Assembly (NCBI GenBank): GCA_002685335.1
Contig: NYWY01000038.1
Location: forward strand, 1 to 64,000
Origin: Planctomycetaceae bacterium
Lineage (GTDB): Bacteria > Planctomycetota > Phycisphaerae > Phycisphaerales > SM1A02
DNA: 64,000 nt
Reading direction: 5' to 3'
In this document: positions 41,671 to 50,840 of the stretch, in pieces
Layout of the letters: every line of letters starts with the position of its first letter
Numbering within the stretch: position 1 is the first letter of the stretch
Notes under the pieces: generated by a model
The model's input: only the letters and a program-made list of their open reading frames with translations
The model's database searches: none
Told to the model about the DNA's origin: nothing
Program-made: the position numbers and the translations under genes

Positions 41671-43260
41671 ATGTCCAAAGCAAAGACGAAGGTGGTGGTC
41701 ATCGGTGGCGGGCTCGCAGGACTCGCATCCGCGGTCGAGCTGCAGACCCGGGGTCTCGACGTCACGATCATCGATCGCAATCCTCATCTCGGCGGCAAGA
41801 TGAACGTGCTGCAGGAGCGGGGCTACACGTTCGACATGGGACCGACGATCCTGACCATGCCCCAGGTCATCCGGGGGATCATCTCCCGGACCGGCCGGAA
41901 GGTCTCCGACTACATCGACCTCGTGGATCTCGATCCGCAGTGGCGATGCTTCTACGACGACGGCAAGGTGCTGGACCTTCGCGGAGACGTGGAGACGATG
42001 GCGACCGCCCTTGATCTGCAGTTCCCGGGATCGGGTGCCGGCGCCGGCTGGCGCTCCTTCATCGAGTTCAGTCGTCGGATGTACGGACTGAGCGAGAAGG
42101 TCTTCTTCTACCGGGACCTCGGAGGGGTCATCGACCTGATGAAGACCACGCCCACGACCGAGCCCGGGATCCTCAAGGACGTGCTGGGGATGCGGATGCA
42201 TTCGACCGTCGGAGCCACGATTCACAAGCACATCCGCGAACCGCACGTCGCCCAACTGTGCGAACACTTCCTGCAGTACGTGGGTTCCAGCCCGTTCCTC
42301 GCCCCCGCGATCCTCTCGCTCATCGCCGCGGCCCAGGTCGACCATGGGTGCTGCTACGCCATGGGAGGAACCCGGATGGTGGCGAGAAGCATGGAGCGGA
42401 TCCTCCGGGAAGAGGAGGCGACGATCATTCTCGGGACCGGGGTGAGTCGCGTTCTCCACGCGAAGGGACGAGCCAGTGCGGTCGAGCTCGAGGACGGTCG
42501 GACGATCGAGGCGGACATCGTGGTCAGCAACTGCGACGTCCAGCGAACCTATCGCGACCTTCTCGGCGACGATGACAGCCTGAACGAACAGGCGAAGATC
42601 GGCAAGCGGTACACGCCCGCCTGCAGTGGTGTGGTGCTGTATCTCGGACTCGACCGGCAGTACGACCATCTCCTGCATCACGATTTCCTCTTCAGTCGTG
42701 ACCCGGAGTTCGAATTCGCGGACATCTACGACCGCGGTATTCCCGCCCGTGACCCCTCCGTCTATCTCTGCGTGCCGAGTCGGTCCGATCCGAGTCAGGC
42801 TCCGGAAGGCGGAGAATCGCTCTACGCCCTGATTCACACGCCGTACCTTCGGCCCGGACAGGACTGGAACGGACGGGGTGGATTGCTCGAGCAGTACCGA
42901 CCGATCATCATGGACAAGTTGAAGCGTCACGGGATGGCGGACATTGAAGAGCACATCGTGCTCGAGCGGCATCTGACGCCGGAAGACATCGACCGCATGT
43001 ACAATGCCGAAGGTGGAGCGATCTACGGTCTCGCGAGCCATGGGCGAATGGCCGGTGGCTTCAAGCCTCGAAATCGCAGCCGCGTGGTCAGGAATCTCTA
43101 CCTCGCCGGCGGCAGCGCCAACCCGGGCCCCGGCGTGCCCATGGTCCTGATGAGTGGAGTCACCGCAGCCCTTGCGGTCGCGGAAGACCTGGGTATCGGT
43201 GATCCGCGAAAGGGTGAGACTCAGGAGGCGGCATGCCCGGAACCGGAGATGGTGGTCTGA
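41671..43260 (+). CDS. Carotenoid desaturase of the CrtI/CrtN family (second copy)
   Basis: A 529-aa FAD enzyme with the loop VVVIGGGLAGLASAVELQTR (about residues 9-28), GGKMNVLQERGYTFDMGPTI next, and the C-terminal motif AGGSANPGPGVPMVLMSGVT. That last segment (N-P-G-P-G-V-P) is closest to CrtI/CrtN desaturases, so this copy may be the true dehydrogenase and the minus-strand copy the oxygenase. It begins 5 nt after the aldehyde dehydrogenase stop. A TTG nine bases earlier is possible but less likely. The next gene overlaps its end by 28 bp. Confidence 0.88.
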   Translation: MSKAKTKVVVIGGGLAGLASAVELQTRGLDVTIIDRNPHLGGKMNVLQERGYTFDMGPTILTMPQVIRGIISRTGRKVSDYIDLVDLDPQWRCFYDDGKVLDLRGDVETMATALDLQFPGSGAGAGWRSFIEFSRRMYGLSEKVFFYRDLGGVIDLMKTTPTTEPGILKDVLGMRMHSTVGATIHKHIREPHVAQLCEHFLQYVGSSPFLAPAILSLIAAAQVDHGCCYAMGGTRMVARSMERILREEEATIILGTGVSRVLHAKGRASAVELEDGRTIEADIVVSNCDVQRTYRDLLGDDDSLNEQAKIGKRYTPACSGVVLYLGLDRQYDHLLHHDFLFSRDPEFEFADIYDRGIPARDPSVYLCVPSRSDPSQAPEGGESLYALIHTPYLRPGQDWNGRGGLLEQYRPIIMDKLKRHGMADIEEHIVLERHLTPEDIDRMYNAEGGAIYGLASHGRMAGGFKPRNRSRVVRNLYLAGGSANPGPGVPMVLMSGVTAALAVAEDLGIGDPRKGETQEAACPEPEMVV

Positions 43261-44081
43261 TCGAAGGTTTCATCACGGCGAAGACCGTGCCGATGTTCCG
43301 ACGGTTCTTCGTCCGACATGCGGTTCGAATGATTCGACGACGCTTCCATGCCAGCCGTATCCTCAAGGGTGATGCGGAGGCTCTGAGTGCGATGGATCGG
43401 GCCGAGGCTCCGGCCATCCTCCTGCTGTCGCATGCCTCGTGGTGGGACCCGCTGGTGGGTCTGGCGATCTGGCATCTGTATCTCCCGTCCCGCGACGTCC
43501 TGTTTCCGATGGATGCCACCCAGCTGGCTCGCTTCCCGTTTTTTCGGCGCGTGGGCTCCTTCGGGATCGATCCGGACGACCCCGCCTCGCTCGATTCGAT
43601 GCGGCGATACGTGCTCGACCATTTCGACCGGTCGGAGGCGCGGCCGTTGCTTGGTCTCACGCCGCAGGGAAGGTTCACCGATCCGCGAGAACCGATGCGT
43701 CTTCGGCCTGGCGCCGCGGCGATCGCCGCGGGATCCTCGACGCCGCCGAAGGTGGTCGCGGTCGCGGCCGAATATCCGTTCTGGCAGGATCAGAGACCGG
43801 AACTGCTGCTGGCCGCGACCGCCTGCGACCCGCCTTCGCCCGGGGCCGATGGTCGAATCAGCACCGCGGACTGGCAGCGGGCGATGACTCAGGCCATGCA
43901 GGACGCCGCTTCGCGGCTCTCGGAGGCCGCGATCCGACGGGAACCCGCCGGTTTCGAAGCGATCGATCCTCGGTTGGCCGGCGAGGCCCGCATCAATCCA
44001 TTCATGGATGCGTGGCTCCGACTGCGAGGTCGATCCGGCGGAATCGAAGCACGGCGTGAGAACCCGGAGATCACGTCATGA
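43233..44081 (+). CDS. PlsC-like acyltransferase
   Basis: A 282-aa member of the 1-acylglycerol-3-phosphate acyltransferase superfamily. The catalytic H-x4-D is HASWWDP (about residue 67) and the glycerophosphate-type motif appears as TPQGRFTD where FPEGTR is common, so the acceptor may not be glycerol phosphate. In this operon it may esterify the sugar of a carotenoid glycoside, as CrtO does for staphyloxanthin. ATG 43233 follows AGGAGG at 43224-43229, which lies inside the desaturase gene, so the two frames overlap by 28 bp. The stop overlaps the next start by 4 bp. Confidence 0.8.
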   Translation: MPGTGDGGLIEGFITAKTVPMFRRFFVRHAVRMIRRRFHASRILKGDAEALSAMDRAEAPAILLLSHASWWDPLVGLAIWHLYLPSRDVLFPMDATQLARFPFFRRVGSFGIDPDDPASLDSMRRYVLDHFDRSEARPLLGLTPQGRFTDPREPMRLRPGAAAIAAGSSTPPKVVAVAAEYPFWQDQRPELLLAATACDPPSPGADGRISTADWQRAMTQAMQDAASRLSEAAIRREPAGFEAIDPRLAGEARINPFMDAWLRLRGRSGGIEARRENPEITS

Positions 44082-45310
44082 CGGCTTCGATCCTGTTTTT
44101 CGCGATGCTCGATCCTTCGACGGTCGACTGGCTCGGTTGGTGGATGATCTCGGCGTTGGCGATCAGCGGATTCGCCCTGTTCCTCGGCTTGAGAAACCTG
44201 GCCGCCTTTGAAACCGCACCGGAGGCGAGTCCTGCCGGGGATGAAGGTTGGTCGGTCACGGTGTGCATTCCCGCTCGTGACGAGGCGGACAACATCGAAG
44301 CCTGCGTTCGGAGCATTCTCGCCGCTGGGGATGCCGATCCGATCTCGCAGACCACGGTGATGGTCTATGACGATGGAAGCACCGATGGAACGTCCGACAT
44401 TCTCGCCCGCCTGGTGGAGGAGGATGATCGGGTCGTGGCCGCGTCGGTCCGGGACCTTCCCGATGGTTGGAACGGCAAGCAGCACGGGTGCGACGCGATG
44501 GGCCGCGAGGCCGTTTCCGACTGGCTTCTCTTCACCGATGCCGACGTGCGTTTCGAATCGGACAGCCTTCGAAGGACTCGAGCGGCCCTGCTCGATCAGT
44601 CGTCCGCCTCGAGGCCGCTGGGCCTGCTCTCCGCCTTTCCGCGGGAACAGACGGGAACAGTCGGGGAATCGCTCGTGGTTCCGCTCATCCACGTGATCCT
44701 GCTCTCCTACCTGCCGTTCCGCCGAATGCGTCGCACGCTCGATCCCGCGGCGAGCGCGGCGTGTGGTCAGTTCATCCTCTGTCGGCGTGAGGCATGGCTG
44801 GAGGTCGGCGGCCACGGGGCGATCCGGAATTCGATGCACGATGGGGTCAGACTTCCTCGGATCTTCCGACGCGGAGGTTTCGCCACGGACGTGTTCGATG
44901 GGGGGGACATCGTGTCGTGTCGGATGTACCGAGGATTCATCGAGACCTGGTGTGGCTTCACCAAGAACGCCTACGAAGGCCTGGGAAGTCCGATTCTCCT
45001 GCTTCTGCTCACGGTTCTGCACCTTGGCGGGCAGGTTGCGCCGTGGTGCGTGTTGCTTCTCGCAGCGTTGGGTGCGACCGGAATCCTCGATTTCGGTGCT
45101 GCGACGTTTCCGGGGGTCGCGCTCGGCTGCGCCGGAGTCGCCGTCGCGACTCAACTCCTGCTCCGAGTTCGACTCGCATCGCGTTTCGGACAGTCCTGGG
45201 TCGGCGTCGTGTTGCATCCGATCGGTTTGGTGTTGCTCACCGCGATTCAGTGGTGGAGTCTTCGGCTTCATCTTGCGGGGCGTCGAATCTGGCGCGGACG
45301 CGTCGCCTGA
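44078..45310 (+). CDS. Family 2 glycosyltransferase with membrane helices (CrtQ-like)
   Basis: A 410-aa membrane glycosyltransferase. One helix at about residues 17-37 is followed by the GT-A domain: VTVCIPARDEADNIEACV, the nucleotide Asp pair VYDDGSTDGT and the metal motif FTDADVRF (D-x-D-like). The late FILCRREAW replaces QxxRW. Three hydrophobic helices occupy the last 110 residues. The same arrangement is found in CrtQ, which glycosylates diaponeurosporenoate, and in hopanoid glycosyltransferases (HpnI/HpnB), the main alternative. ATGA couples it to the acyltransferase gene. Confidence 0.83.
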   Translation: MTASILFFAMLDPSTVDWLGWWMISALAISGFALFLGLRNLAAFETAPEASPAGDEGWSVTVCIPARDEADNIEACVRSILAAGDADPISQTTVMVYDDGSTDGTSDILARLVEEDDRVVAASVRDLPDGWNGKQHGCDAMGREAVSDWLLFTDADVRFESDSLRRTRAALLDQSSASRPLGLLSAFPREQTGTVGESLVVPLIHVILLSYLPFRRMRRTLDPAASAACGQFILCRREAWLEVGGHGAIRNSMHDGVRLPRIFRRGGFATDVFDGGDIVSCRMYRGFIETWCGFTKNAYEGLGSPILLLLLTVLHLGGQVAPWCVLLLAALGATGILDFGAATFPGVALGCAGVAVATQLLLRVRLASRFGQSWVGVVLHPIGLVLLTAIQWWSLRLHLAGRRIWRGRVA

Positions 45311-45324
45311 ATCTTCGAGTTTGC

Positions 45325-45354
45325 TTGACGACACCGGGCCGGGCTGGGTAGGGT
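45325..45354 (+). promoter_or_regulatory. Leaderless promoter of the DUF2339 gene
   Basis: TTGACG (45325-45330), an 18-nt spacer and TAGGGT (45349-45354) end 7 nt before GTG 45362. It is the best complete -35/-10 pair among the leaderless-type sites. Confidence 0.6.
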
Positions 45355-45361
45355 TCACGCC

Positions 45362-48157
45362 GTGCCGAATGACGAACGTCTCGACTCGATCGAACATCGT
45401 CTCTCCGAACTCGTGGAACGATTGGAACGCCTCGAAGCGATTCACTCGTCCCAAGAGCAGGCGGAAAGCTTCGGCACACCGGTCGGTACCACTCCGGATG
45501 CTGTGATCGGAACCCGCCCGGCGACATCCCATGAAGACCGTGCGGGTGCGTCTGATGCACCCGACATCGCGGCCGACGAGGCGACTCCGACCGTCCCGTC
45601 GGCCGCTTTTCATGAGGAAACCAAGCCTTCACCGCCGGTCGCGCCTCCGCTTGATCAATCGCCGGCGAGGAGTGCGCCCGCGCCGACCGTCGACGTTGGT
45701 TTCGAACGCCTGATCGGAACCCGGGTCACCGCCATCGCTGGAGGGCTGCTGGTGGTGGCCGCCGCGGCGTTCTTCGTCAAACTCGCCTACGACCGGGGAT
45801 GGATCGGTGCGGTGCCGCCGTCACTCCGGGCCATCGCGCTGGCCGCGGTCGGCATCTCGTTCCTGGTCACCGCCGATGTACTTCGGCATCGATTCGGATC
45901 CGCGGCCGCCGCCGGTCTCGCCATCGCGGGGCTTGGAACGCTGTTCGTCGATGGTTGGGCGATGGGCGGCATCCTCGGGCTGCTGCCTCCGGGCGGGGCC
46001 CTCGCCGCGCTTGCGGTGACGGCGGTCATCGGCCTCGTGGTCACCGCCCGATTCGAGTCGAAACTGATCGGCGTGGTGAGCCTGGTGGCCGGCGTGCTCG
46101 CGCCCTACATCGTTGGAGGCGGGGGGGACCTCGCCGCCGGTGGTCTGTACTTCGCATCGCTCTTCGTCGTGGCCTTCGGGGCGACGGTGCTCCGTCCGCG
46201 GCCGTTCCTGGGGCTTCGCGGGGTCACCTTCATCATCCTGACGGTCGGCGCGTTGCCCTGGTTGTTCACCGCGATCGATGATGGCAGAGTGGTGTTGATA
46301 CTCCTCATCACCAGCATCTGGTGGGGTGTGATCCATGGCTCGTCGATCATCGCGGCGGTCCGCGGGCTCGATGGTCGAATGGGAGCGGGGATCGGATTGG
46401 CCAGTACGGTGCTGATCGCGATTCCAACCCCACTGGCGGTCCGAGCCGCCACGGGTCCGACGGTTTCTTCCCTCGAAGGCTGGGTGCCGTTGGGACTGGC
46501 ATTCCTCTGCATCGCGATGTCCTTCCAGCTGGGACCGGGTCTCAACGCCCTGCGTCCGATGGAGGGCCCCCTCCGGCGAACGGAGCGATGCATTCGACTG
46601 ATGGCGGCGGTGTTCTGGCTTGAAGCCGGAATGCTGGGGATGCTCGCGGCCGCGCTCCTTCTCTCGGGCGTGGGTATTCCCGTCGCCTGGCTCTTCACCG
46701 CGTTGATCGTCTCCTACTTCGCTCGGGTGTTCGCCAGCCGCGCCGCATCGATCTTTGCCGGCGTCCTTGGGTTGGCCGGCCAGTACGCCGCGATGATTGC
46801 AGTGATGGTCTCGTTCGGGCCGGCCACGACGTCCTGGTTCGACCAGACCCCGTTCGCGCTGGCCGCCGTTCCACAGTTCTGGATCCAGCTGGTCGGGTTC
46901 GCGCTCCTGCTGGTCATGGCCATCAACTGGTGGGTCCCATCCGCATCCGCGAATCAGTCGTCGGACGGGCGAGGGCCGATCGGTCCCGGACTCCTCCTCG
47001 GGGCATCGATCCCCGGGGTTCTCGTGCCCCTGGTGTTCTCATCCGGCATCGCCTGGCAACTGGTGGGAGCGTTGGTTCTCCTCCTGGGACTGGTTCTGGT
47101 TGTTTCGCGACGAACCGATCGGGCACCGGGAATCTTCAACCGTCGTCTGATCGCGGTCGTCGCCCTCCTGATCCTCGGATTCACCGCCGCCTTCTCGGTG
47201 ATCGCCATCGACGCCTCGCGACCGACTCTGACCGGACTGGTGGGCGTTCTCGACCGGTGGCAGTCCACGGTGCTTCTGGTGAGCGTGATTGGTGTCGGTG
47301 GGTTGCTCATCGTCTCGATGATCGTGGTCTCCGAACGGATCCCGCTTCCGGGGAACCGGCCATGGTCACGTCCTCGAGGCTTCTTCCCGGGGATCGGGAT
47401 GGCGGTGACCGTGGCCACGATCACGGTGTTGGTGGCCCGGATCGCGGGGGTTGATGAGTCGTCGATCATGGTGATGCCGCTGGTCGGTGGAATGGGCGTG
47501 GTCCTGGGGACGGTGATCCTCGACCGCATCCGGCCGGGCGGGCGTCTTCTTCTTGATCCGGAAGTCCTGGTGGGCCTGGCCTGCTTCGGATCCATGTCCT
47601 GGGCCATCGGTAGCCTGCAGCGGCTCCACGAGTCCGTACCGGCCGACTCCGCGGCGGGATCGATCGATCTCGAGGCCTGGACCGGCGGATTGATCGTCGG
47701 CCTGCTGCTGCTAGCGGTCCGCGATCTCGGGCGACGAAGAACGAATCTGGCGAAGGGACTCTGGGGCGTCTCGACGGTGGTCGCCTTCGCCAGTGGTTCG
47801 TTTCTGGTTCGAGGCCTCGCAGGGCCCGGCACGCCCGAAGCCGGGGCCGGGATCAGCATCTGGTGGGGGAGCTTCGCGATCGGTCTCCTGGCGATCGGTT
47901 TCATTCGTTCGATCCCTCTGGTTCGACACGTCGGTCTGACCCTTCTCGGAATCACCGCGGTCAAATTCCTGCTGATCGATCTCCAGGGCACCGAGACCGC
48001 CTATCGGGTGATCATCGCCCTGGTCATCGGACTTCTGCTGGTGGGAACCAGCGTCGTCTACGCCCGCTTCGGACGAACGCTGGATTCGATGCCGTCGGCC
48101 GACGGGGACCTACCATCCGGGGATGCCGACTCCGATCCCACCGACTCCCGTGACTGA
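45362..48157 (+). CDS. DUF2339 polytopic membrane protein
   Basis: A 931-aa integral membrane protein. A short N-terminal coiled coil (LDSIEHRLSELVERLERLEA, residues 6-25) is followed by a disordered stretch to about 110 and then by some 25 hydrophobic helices to the end. GFERLIGTRVTAIAGGLLVV and AAAAFFVKLAYDRGWIG are the usual DUF2339 opening. Function is unknown; members occur in many Gram-negative envelopes. The GTG start is supported by the promoter 7 nt upstream. Its last 35 nt overlap the helicase gene in another frame. Confidence 0.85.
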   Translation: MPNDERLDSIEHRLSELVERLERLEAIHSSQEQAESFGTPVGTTPDAVIGTRPATSHEDRAGASDAPDIAADEATPTVPSAAFHEETKPSPPVAPPLDQSPARSAPAPTVDVGFERLIGTRVTAIAGGLLVVAAAAFFVKLAYDRGWIGAVPPSLRAIALAAVGISFLVTADVLRHRFGSAAAAGLAIAGLGTLFVDGWAMGGILGLLPPGGALAALAVTAVIGLVVTARFESKLIGVVSLVAGVLAPYIVGGGGDLAAGGLYFASLFVVAFGATVLRPRPFLGLRGVTFIILTVGALPWLFTAIDDGRVVLILLITSIWWGVIHGSSIIAAVRGLDGRMGAGIGLASTVLIAIPTPLAVRAATGPTVSSLEGWVPLGLAFLCIAMSFQLGPGLNALRPMEGPLRRTERCIRLMAAVFWLEAGMLGMLAAALLLSGVGIPVAWLFTALIVSYFARVFASRAASIFAGVLGLAGQYAAMIAVMVSFGPATTSWFDQTPFALAAVPQFWIQLVGFALLLVMAINWWVPSASANQSSDGRGPIGPGLLLGASIPGVLVPLVFSSGIAWQLVGALVLLLGLVLVVSRRTDRAPGIFNRRLIAVVALLILGFTAAFSVIAIDASRPTLTGLVGVLDRWQSTVLLVSVIGVGGLLIVSMIVVSERIPLPGNRPWSRPRGFFPGIGMAVTVATITVLVARIAGVDESSIMVMPLVGGMGVVLGTVILDRIRPGGRLLLDPEVLVGLACFGSMSWAIGSLQRLHESVPADSAAGSIDLEAWTGGLIVGLLLLAVRDLGRRRTNLAKGLWGVSTVVAFASGSFLVRGLAGPGTPEAGAGISIWWGSFAIGLLAIGFIRSIPLVRHVGLTLLGITAVKFLLIDLQGTETAYRVIIALVIGLLLVGTSVVYARFGRTLDSMPSADGDLPSGDADSDPTDSRD
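48111..48116 (+). promoter_or_regulatory. -10 element of a leaderless promoter (lhr)
   Basis: TACCAT ends 6 nt before ATG 48123, inside the end of the DUF2339 gene. Confidence 0.45.
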
Positions 48158-50792
48158 GGAGCCCGCAACGGTTCCGCCGTCGGGTCTCGCGCGATTGAAG
48201 CAATGGCTCGACGGTCGGGGATTCGCTCCCTGGTCGTTCCAGGACCGGACCTGGGCCGCCTACGCCGAAGGCCGCAGCGGTCTGGTCCACGTGCCCACCG
48301 GGAGCGGAAAGACCTGGGCCGCATGGTTCGGCCCGCTGGCGGAGATGCTGGACGATGCGGCGGCCGGGGATCCCATGGAATCGGTCCGGGTGCTGCATGT
48401 CTCACCGCTGCGAGCGGTCGGACGTGACGTGCGGCTGGCTCTGGAAGAACCGATCGTCGGAGTCCGAACCGACATCGATCCCGCGATCGAGGTCGGTGTC
48501 CGCTCGGGCGACACCACGGCGGCCGAACGCGCCCGGCAGCGAAAACGCCTCCCCGCGACCCTCGTCACCACCCCCGAATCACTGAGTCTCCTTCTGGCCC
48601 AACGCGACGCCGCGACTCGATTCGGTGATCTCCGTTGCGTCATCGTGGATGAGTGGCACGAACTCATGTCGAGCAAACGGGGGGTTCAGGTCGAATTGGG
48701 GCTCGCTCGCCTTCGACGATTCAGTCCGGGACTTCGCACCTGGGGACTCTCCGCGACGTTTCGGGATCCGGAGGCGGCGGCGACCCGGCTCTGTGGAGTG
48801 GTCGAAGACCAGGCACCCCCGGTCGTGATCCGGGACGAGATCGATCGTCCGGTGGTGGTGCGGAGCCTGCTTCCCGATGACGCCGAGTCACTTCCCTGGG
48901 CCGGGCATCTCGGCATCCGCATGGCGCCGAAACTCCTGGAGCTGCTTGATCCGGAGATTCCGACCCTGGTCTTCACGAACACCCGTTCGCAGGCCGAGCG
49001 ATGGTACGAGGAGATCCTCAAGTCCCGACCGGAATGGATGGAGCGGCTCGCCCTGCATCACGGGTCGATCGATCGCGAGGTTCGAACCCGGGTCGAGGCG
49101 GGGCTGAAGGACGGTACGATCGGGATCGCGGTCTGCACGTCCTCCCTCGATCTCGGCGTGGACTTCTCGCCGATTCAACGGGTGGTTCAGATCGGTTCAC
49201 CCAAGGGGATCGGACGACTGATTCAACGTGCGGGGAGGAGCGGACATCGGCACGGGGAGTCGTGTGAGGTGATCTGCGTGCCGACCCACGCCTTCGAGCT
49301 GGTGGAGATCGCCGCGGCGCGGCAGGCGGTGGCGGCAGGCGAGATCGAGTCCCGACCGGTTCACGATGGAGCCCTCGACTGCCTGGTGCAGCATCTGGTC
49401 ACCGTGGGGCTCGGTGGGGGATTCGAGCCGCAGGAACTCTTCGACGAGATCCGGACCTCGGTGACCTATCGGCATCTGGACCGAGCGGCCTTCGACTGGT
49501 GCGTGTCCCTCGCGGAACATGGGGGATCGACGCTTCGTCGGTACGAGAAGTATCACCGGATCGTGCGCGGGGAAGACGGCCGCTACACCGTGCCCGGTCG
49601 TCGGCTCGCCGCGATTCACCGCCTGAACATCGGAACCATCACCGGCGACGGGACGATCTCGATTCGCTACCGCAACGGGACTCGGCTCGGCTCGATCGAG
49701 GAGCGATTCATCGCCCGTCTCGAGCCCGGCGAGGCGTTTCTCTTCGCCGGCAAGTTTCTCGAATTCGTCTCCCTGCACGACATGCAGGCGATCGTCCGCC
49801 CCGCCTCGAAGCGGGCGACGCTCACTCCGCACTGGGCCGGAACGCGTTTTCCGTTGTCCACGGCGCTCTCGACCGCGGTTCGACGGACCCTTGACGACGC
49901 CCGGCGGGGGATTCTCGACGAACCGGAGACGGTGTTCGCGGCACCGATCCTCGAGGCCCAGTCCCGGATCTCCCGGATCCCGGGAGGCGGGAAGGTGCTC
50001 GCGGAAGTGATGCGAAGTGATGACGGTGATCATCTCTTTCTCCATCCCTTCGAAGGTCGTCTGGTCCATGAAGGGCTCGCGGTGCTCCTCGCGCTTCGCT
50101 TCGGTCGGATTCGACCCATGAGTTTCGGGCTGAGTTTCAACGATCACGGCATCGAGTTCCACGCGGAGACCGGAGAAGACGAACGGCTGGACTTCGCGGG
50201 GATGCTGGCATCGTCGGGGAGTTCGCTCTTCACGTCGGAAGGACTGGTCTCCGATCTTCTGGAGAGTGTGAATCTCGGGGAACTTGGGAAGCGGCAGTTC
50301 CGGGAGGTGGCGCGGGTGGCGGGACTCGTGGTCCAGCGGTATCCGGGCAAGGATTCCTCCGCCCGCCAACTTCAAGCGGGGGCGTCGCTGATCCATGACG
50401 TCTACCGGGAATTCGATCCGGGGAACCTCCTTCTCCTGCAGGCGGAGCGGGAGGTGATGGAACGGCAGTTCGAGGAACATCGACTCGCCCGAACCCTCGA
50501 GCGGATCGGGAGTCAGACGGTCGAGATCGTCGAGATCGAACGCCCGAGTCCGCTTGCCCTTCCCCTGCTGGCGGATCGGCTCGGGATGACGCTTTCGACC
50601 GAGAGCGTGCTGGAGCGACTGCGAAAGATGGGAGTCGACCGGCCGGAGGCGCGGGTCGCGACCGAATCGTCGGGCCCGGGATCGAGCTCGATTCCCGCCG
50701 GACGATCGGGCCCCGGCTCACGGAGGAGAGGTCGTCGGAATCGAAGCGGCGGGGAGGGTCGCGGCCGGAAGGGTGGGCGTCCTCGCTGGTGA
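48123..50792 (+). CDS. lhr: Ligase-associated DEXH-box helicase (Lhr family)
   Basis: An 889-aa superfamily 2 helicase, the length of bacterial Lhr-core proteins tied to a DNA ligase repair set. Walker A is VPTGSGKTWAAW (about residue 57), the DEVH box is VDEWHELM, motif III is SATFRDP and the C-terminal RecA domain has TRSQAERW, VCTSSLDLGVDFSPI and QRAGRSGHRHGE. A winged-helix and beta-barrel region (residues 400-800) follows. The last 70 residues are Arg/Gly/Ser rich and probably disordered. It is thought to unwind DNA or RNA hybrids during repair. Its usual partner pdeM lies convergently 48 bp away but is broken. The other usual partners, ligase and exonuclease, are not in the window. Confidence 0.92.
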   Translation: MPTPIPPTPVTEEPATVPPSGLARLKQWLDGRGFAPWSFQDRTWAAYAEGRSGLVHVPTGSGKTWAAWFGPLAEMLDDAAAGDPMESVRVLHVSPLRAVGRDVRLALEEPIVGVRTDIDPAIEVGVRSGDTTAAERARQRKRLPATLVTTPESLSLLLAQRDAATRFGDLRCVIVDEWHELMSSKRGVQVELGLARLRRFSPGLRTWGLSATFRDPEAAATRLCGVVEDQAPPVVIRDEIDRPVVVRSLLPDDAESLPWAGHLGIRMAPKLLELLDPEIPTLVFTNTRSQAERWYEEILKSRPEWMERLALHHGSIDREVRTRVEAGLKDGTIGIAVCTSSLDLGVDFSPIQRVVQIGSPKGIGRLIQRAGRSGHRHGESCEVICVPTHAFELVEIAAARQAVAAGEIESRPVHDGALDCLVQHLVTVGLGGGFEPQELFDEIRTSVTYRHLDRAAFDWCVSLAEHGGSTLRRYEKYHRIVRGEDGRYTVPGRRLAAIHRLNIGTITGDGTISIRYRNGTRLGSIEERFIARLEPGEAFLFAGKFLEFVSLHDMQAIVRPASKRATLTPHWAGTRFPLSTALSTAVRRTLDDARRGILDEPETVFAAPILEAQSRISRIPGGGKVLAEVMRSDDGDHLFLHPFEGRLVHEGLAVLLALRFGRIRPMSFGLSFNDHGIEFHAETGEDERLDFAGMLASSGSSLFTSEGLVSDLLESVNLGELGKRQFREVARVAGLVVQRYPGKDSSARQLQAGASLIHDVYREFDPGNLLLLQAEREVMERQFEEHRLARTLERIGSQTVEIVEIERPSPLALPLLADRLGMTLSTESVLERLRKMGVDRPEARVATESSGPGSSSIPAGRSGPGSRRRGRRNRSGGEGRGRKGGRPRW

Positions 50793-50840
50793 GTCGTGAA
50801 CCCCCCCGGGGCGATCAGGAAGATTCCGAATCGGAGTGCT

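Noticed and set aside
42258..42575. 105-residue frame inside the second desaturase gene
   Set aside because: It is Arg/Gly/Pro rich and out of phase with the FAD enzyme, whose motifs continue uninterrupted through this region.
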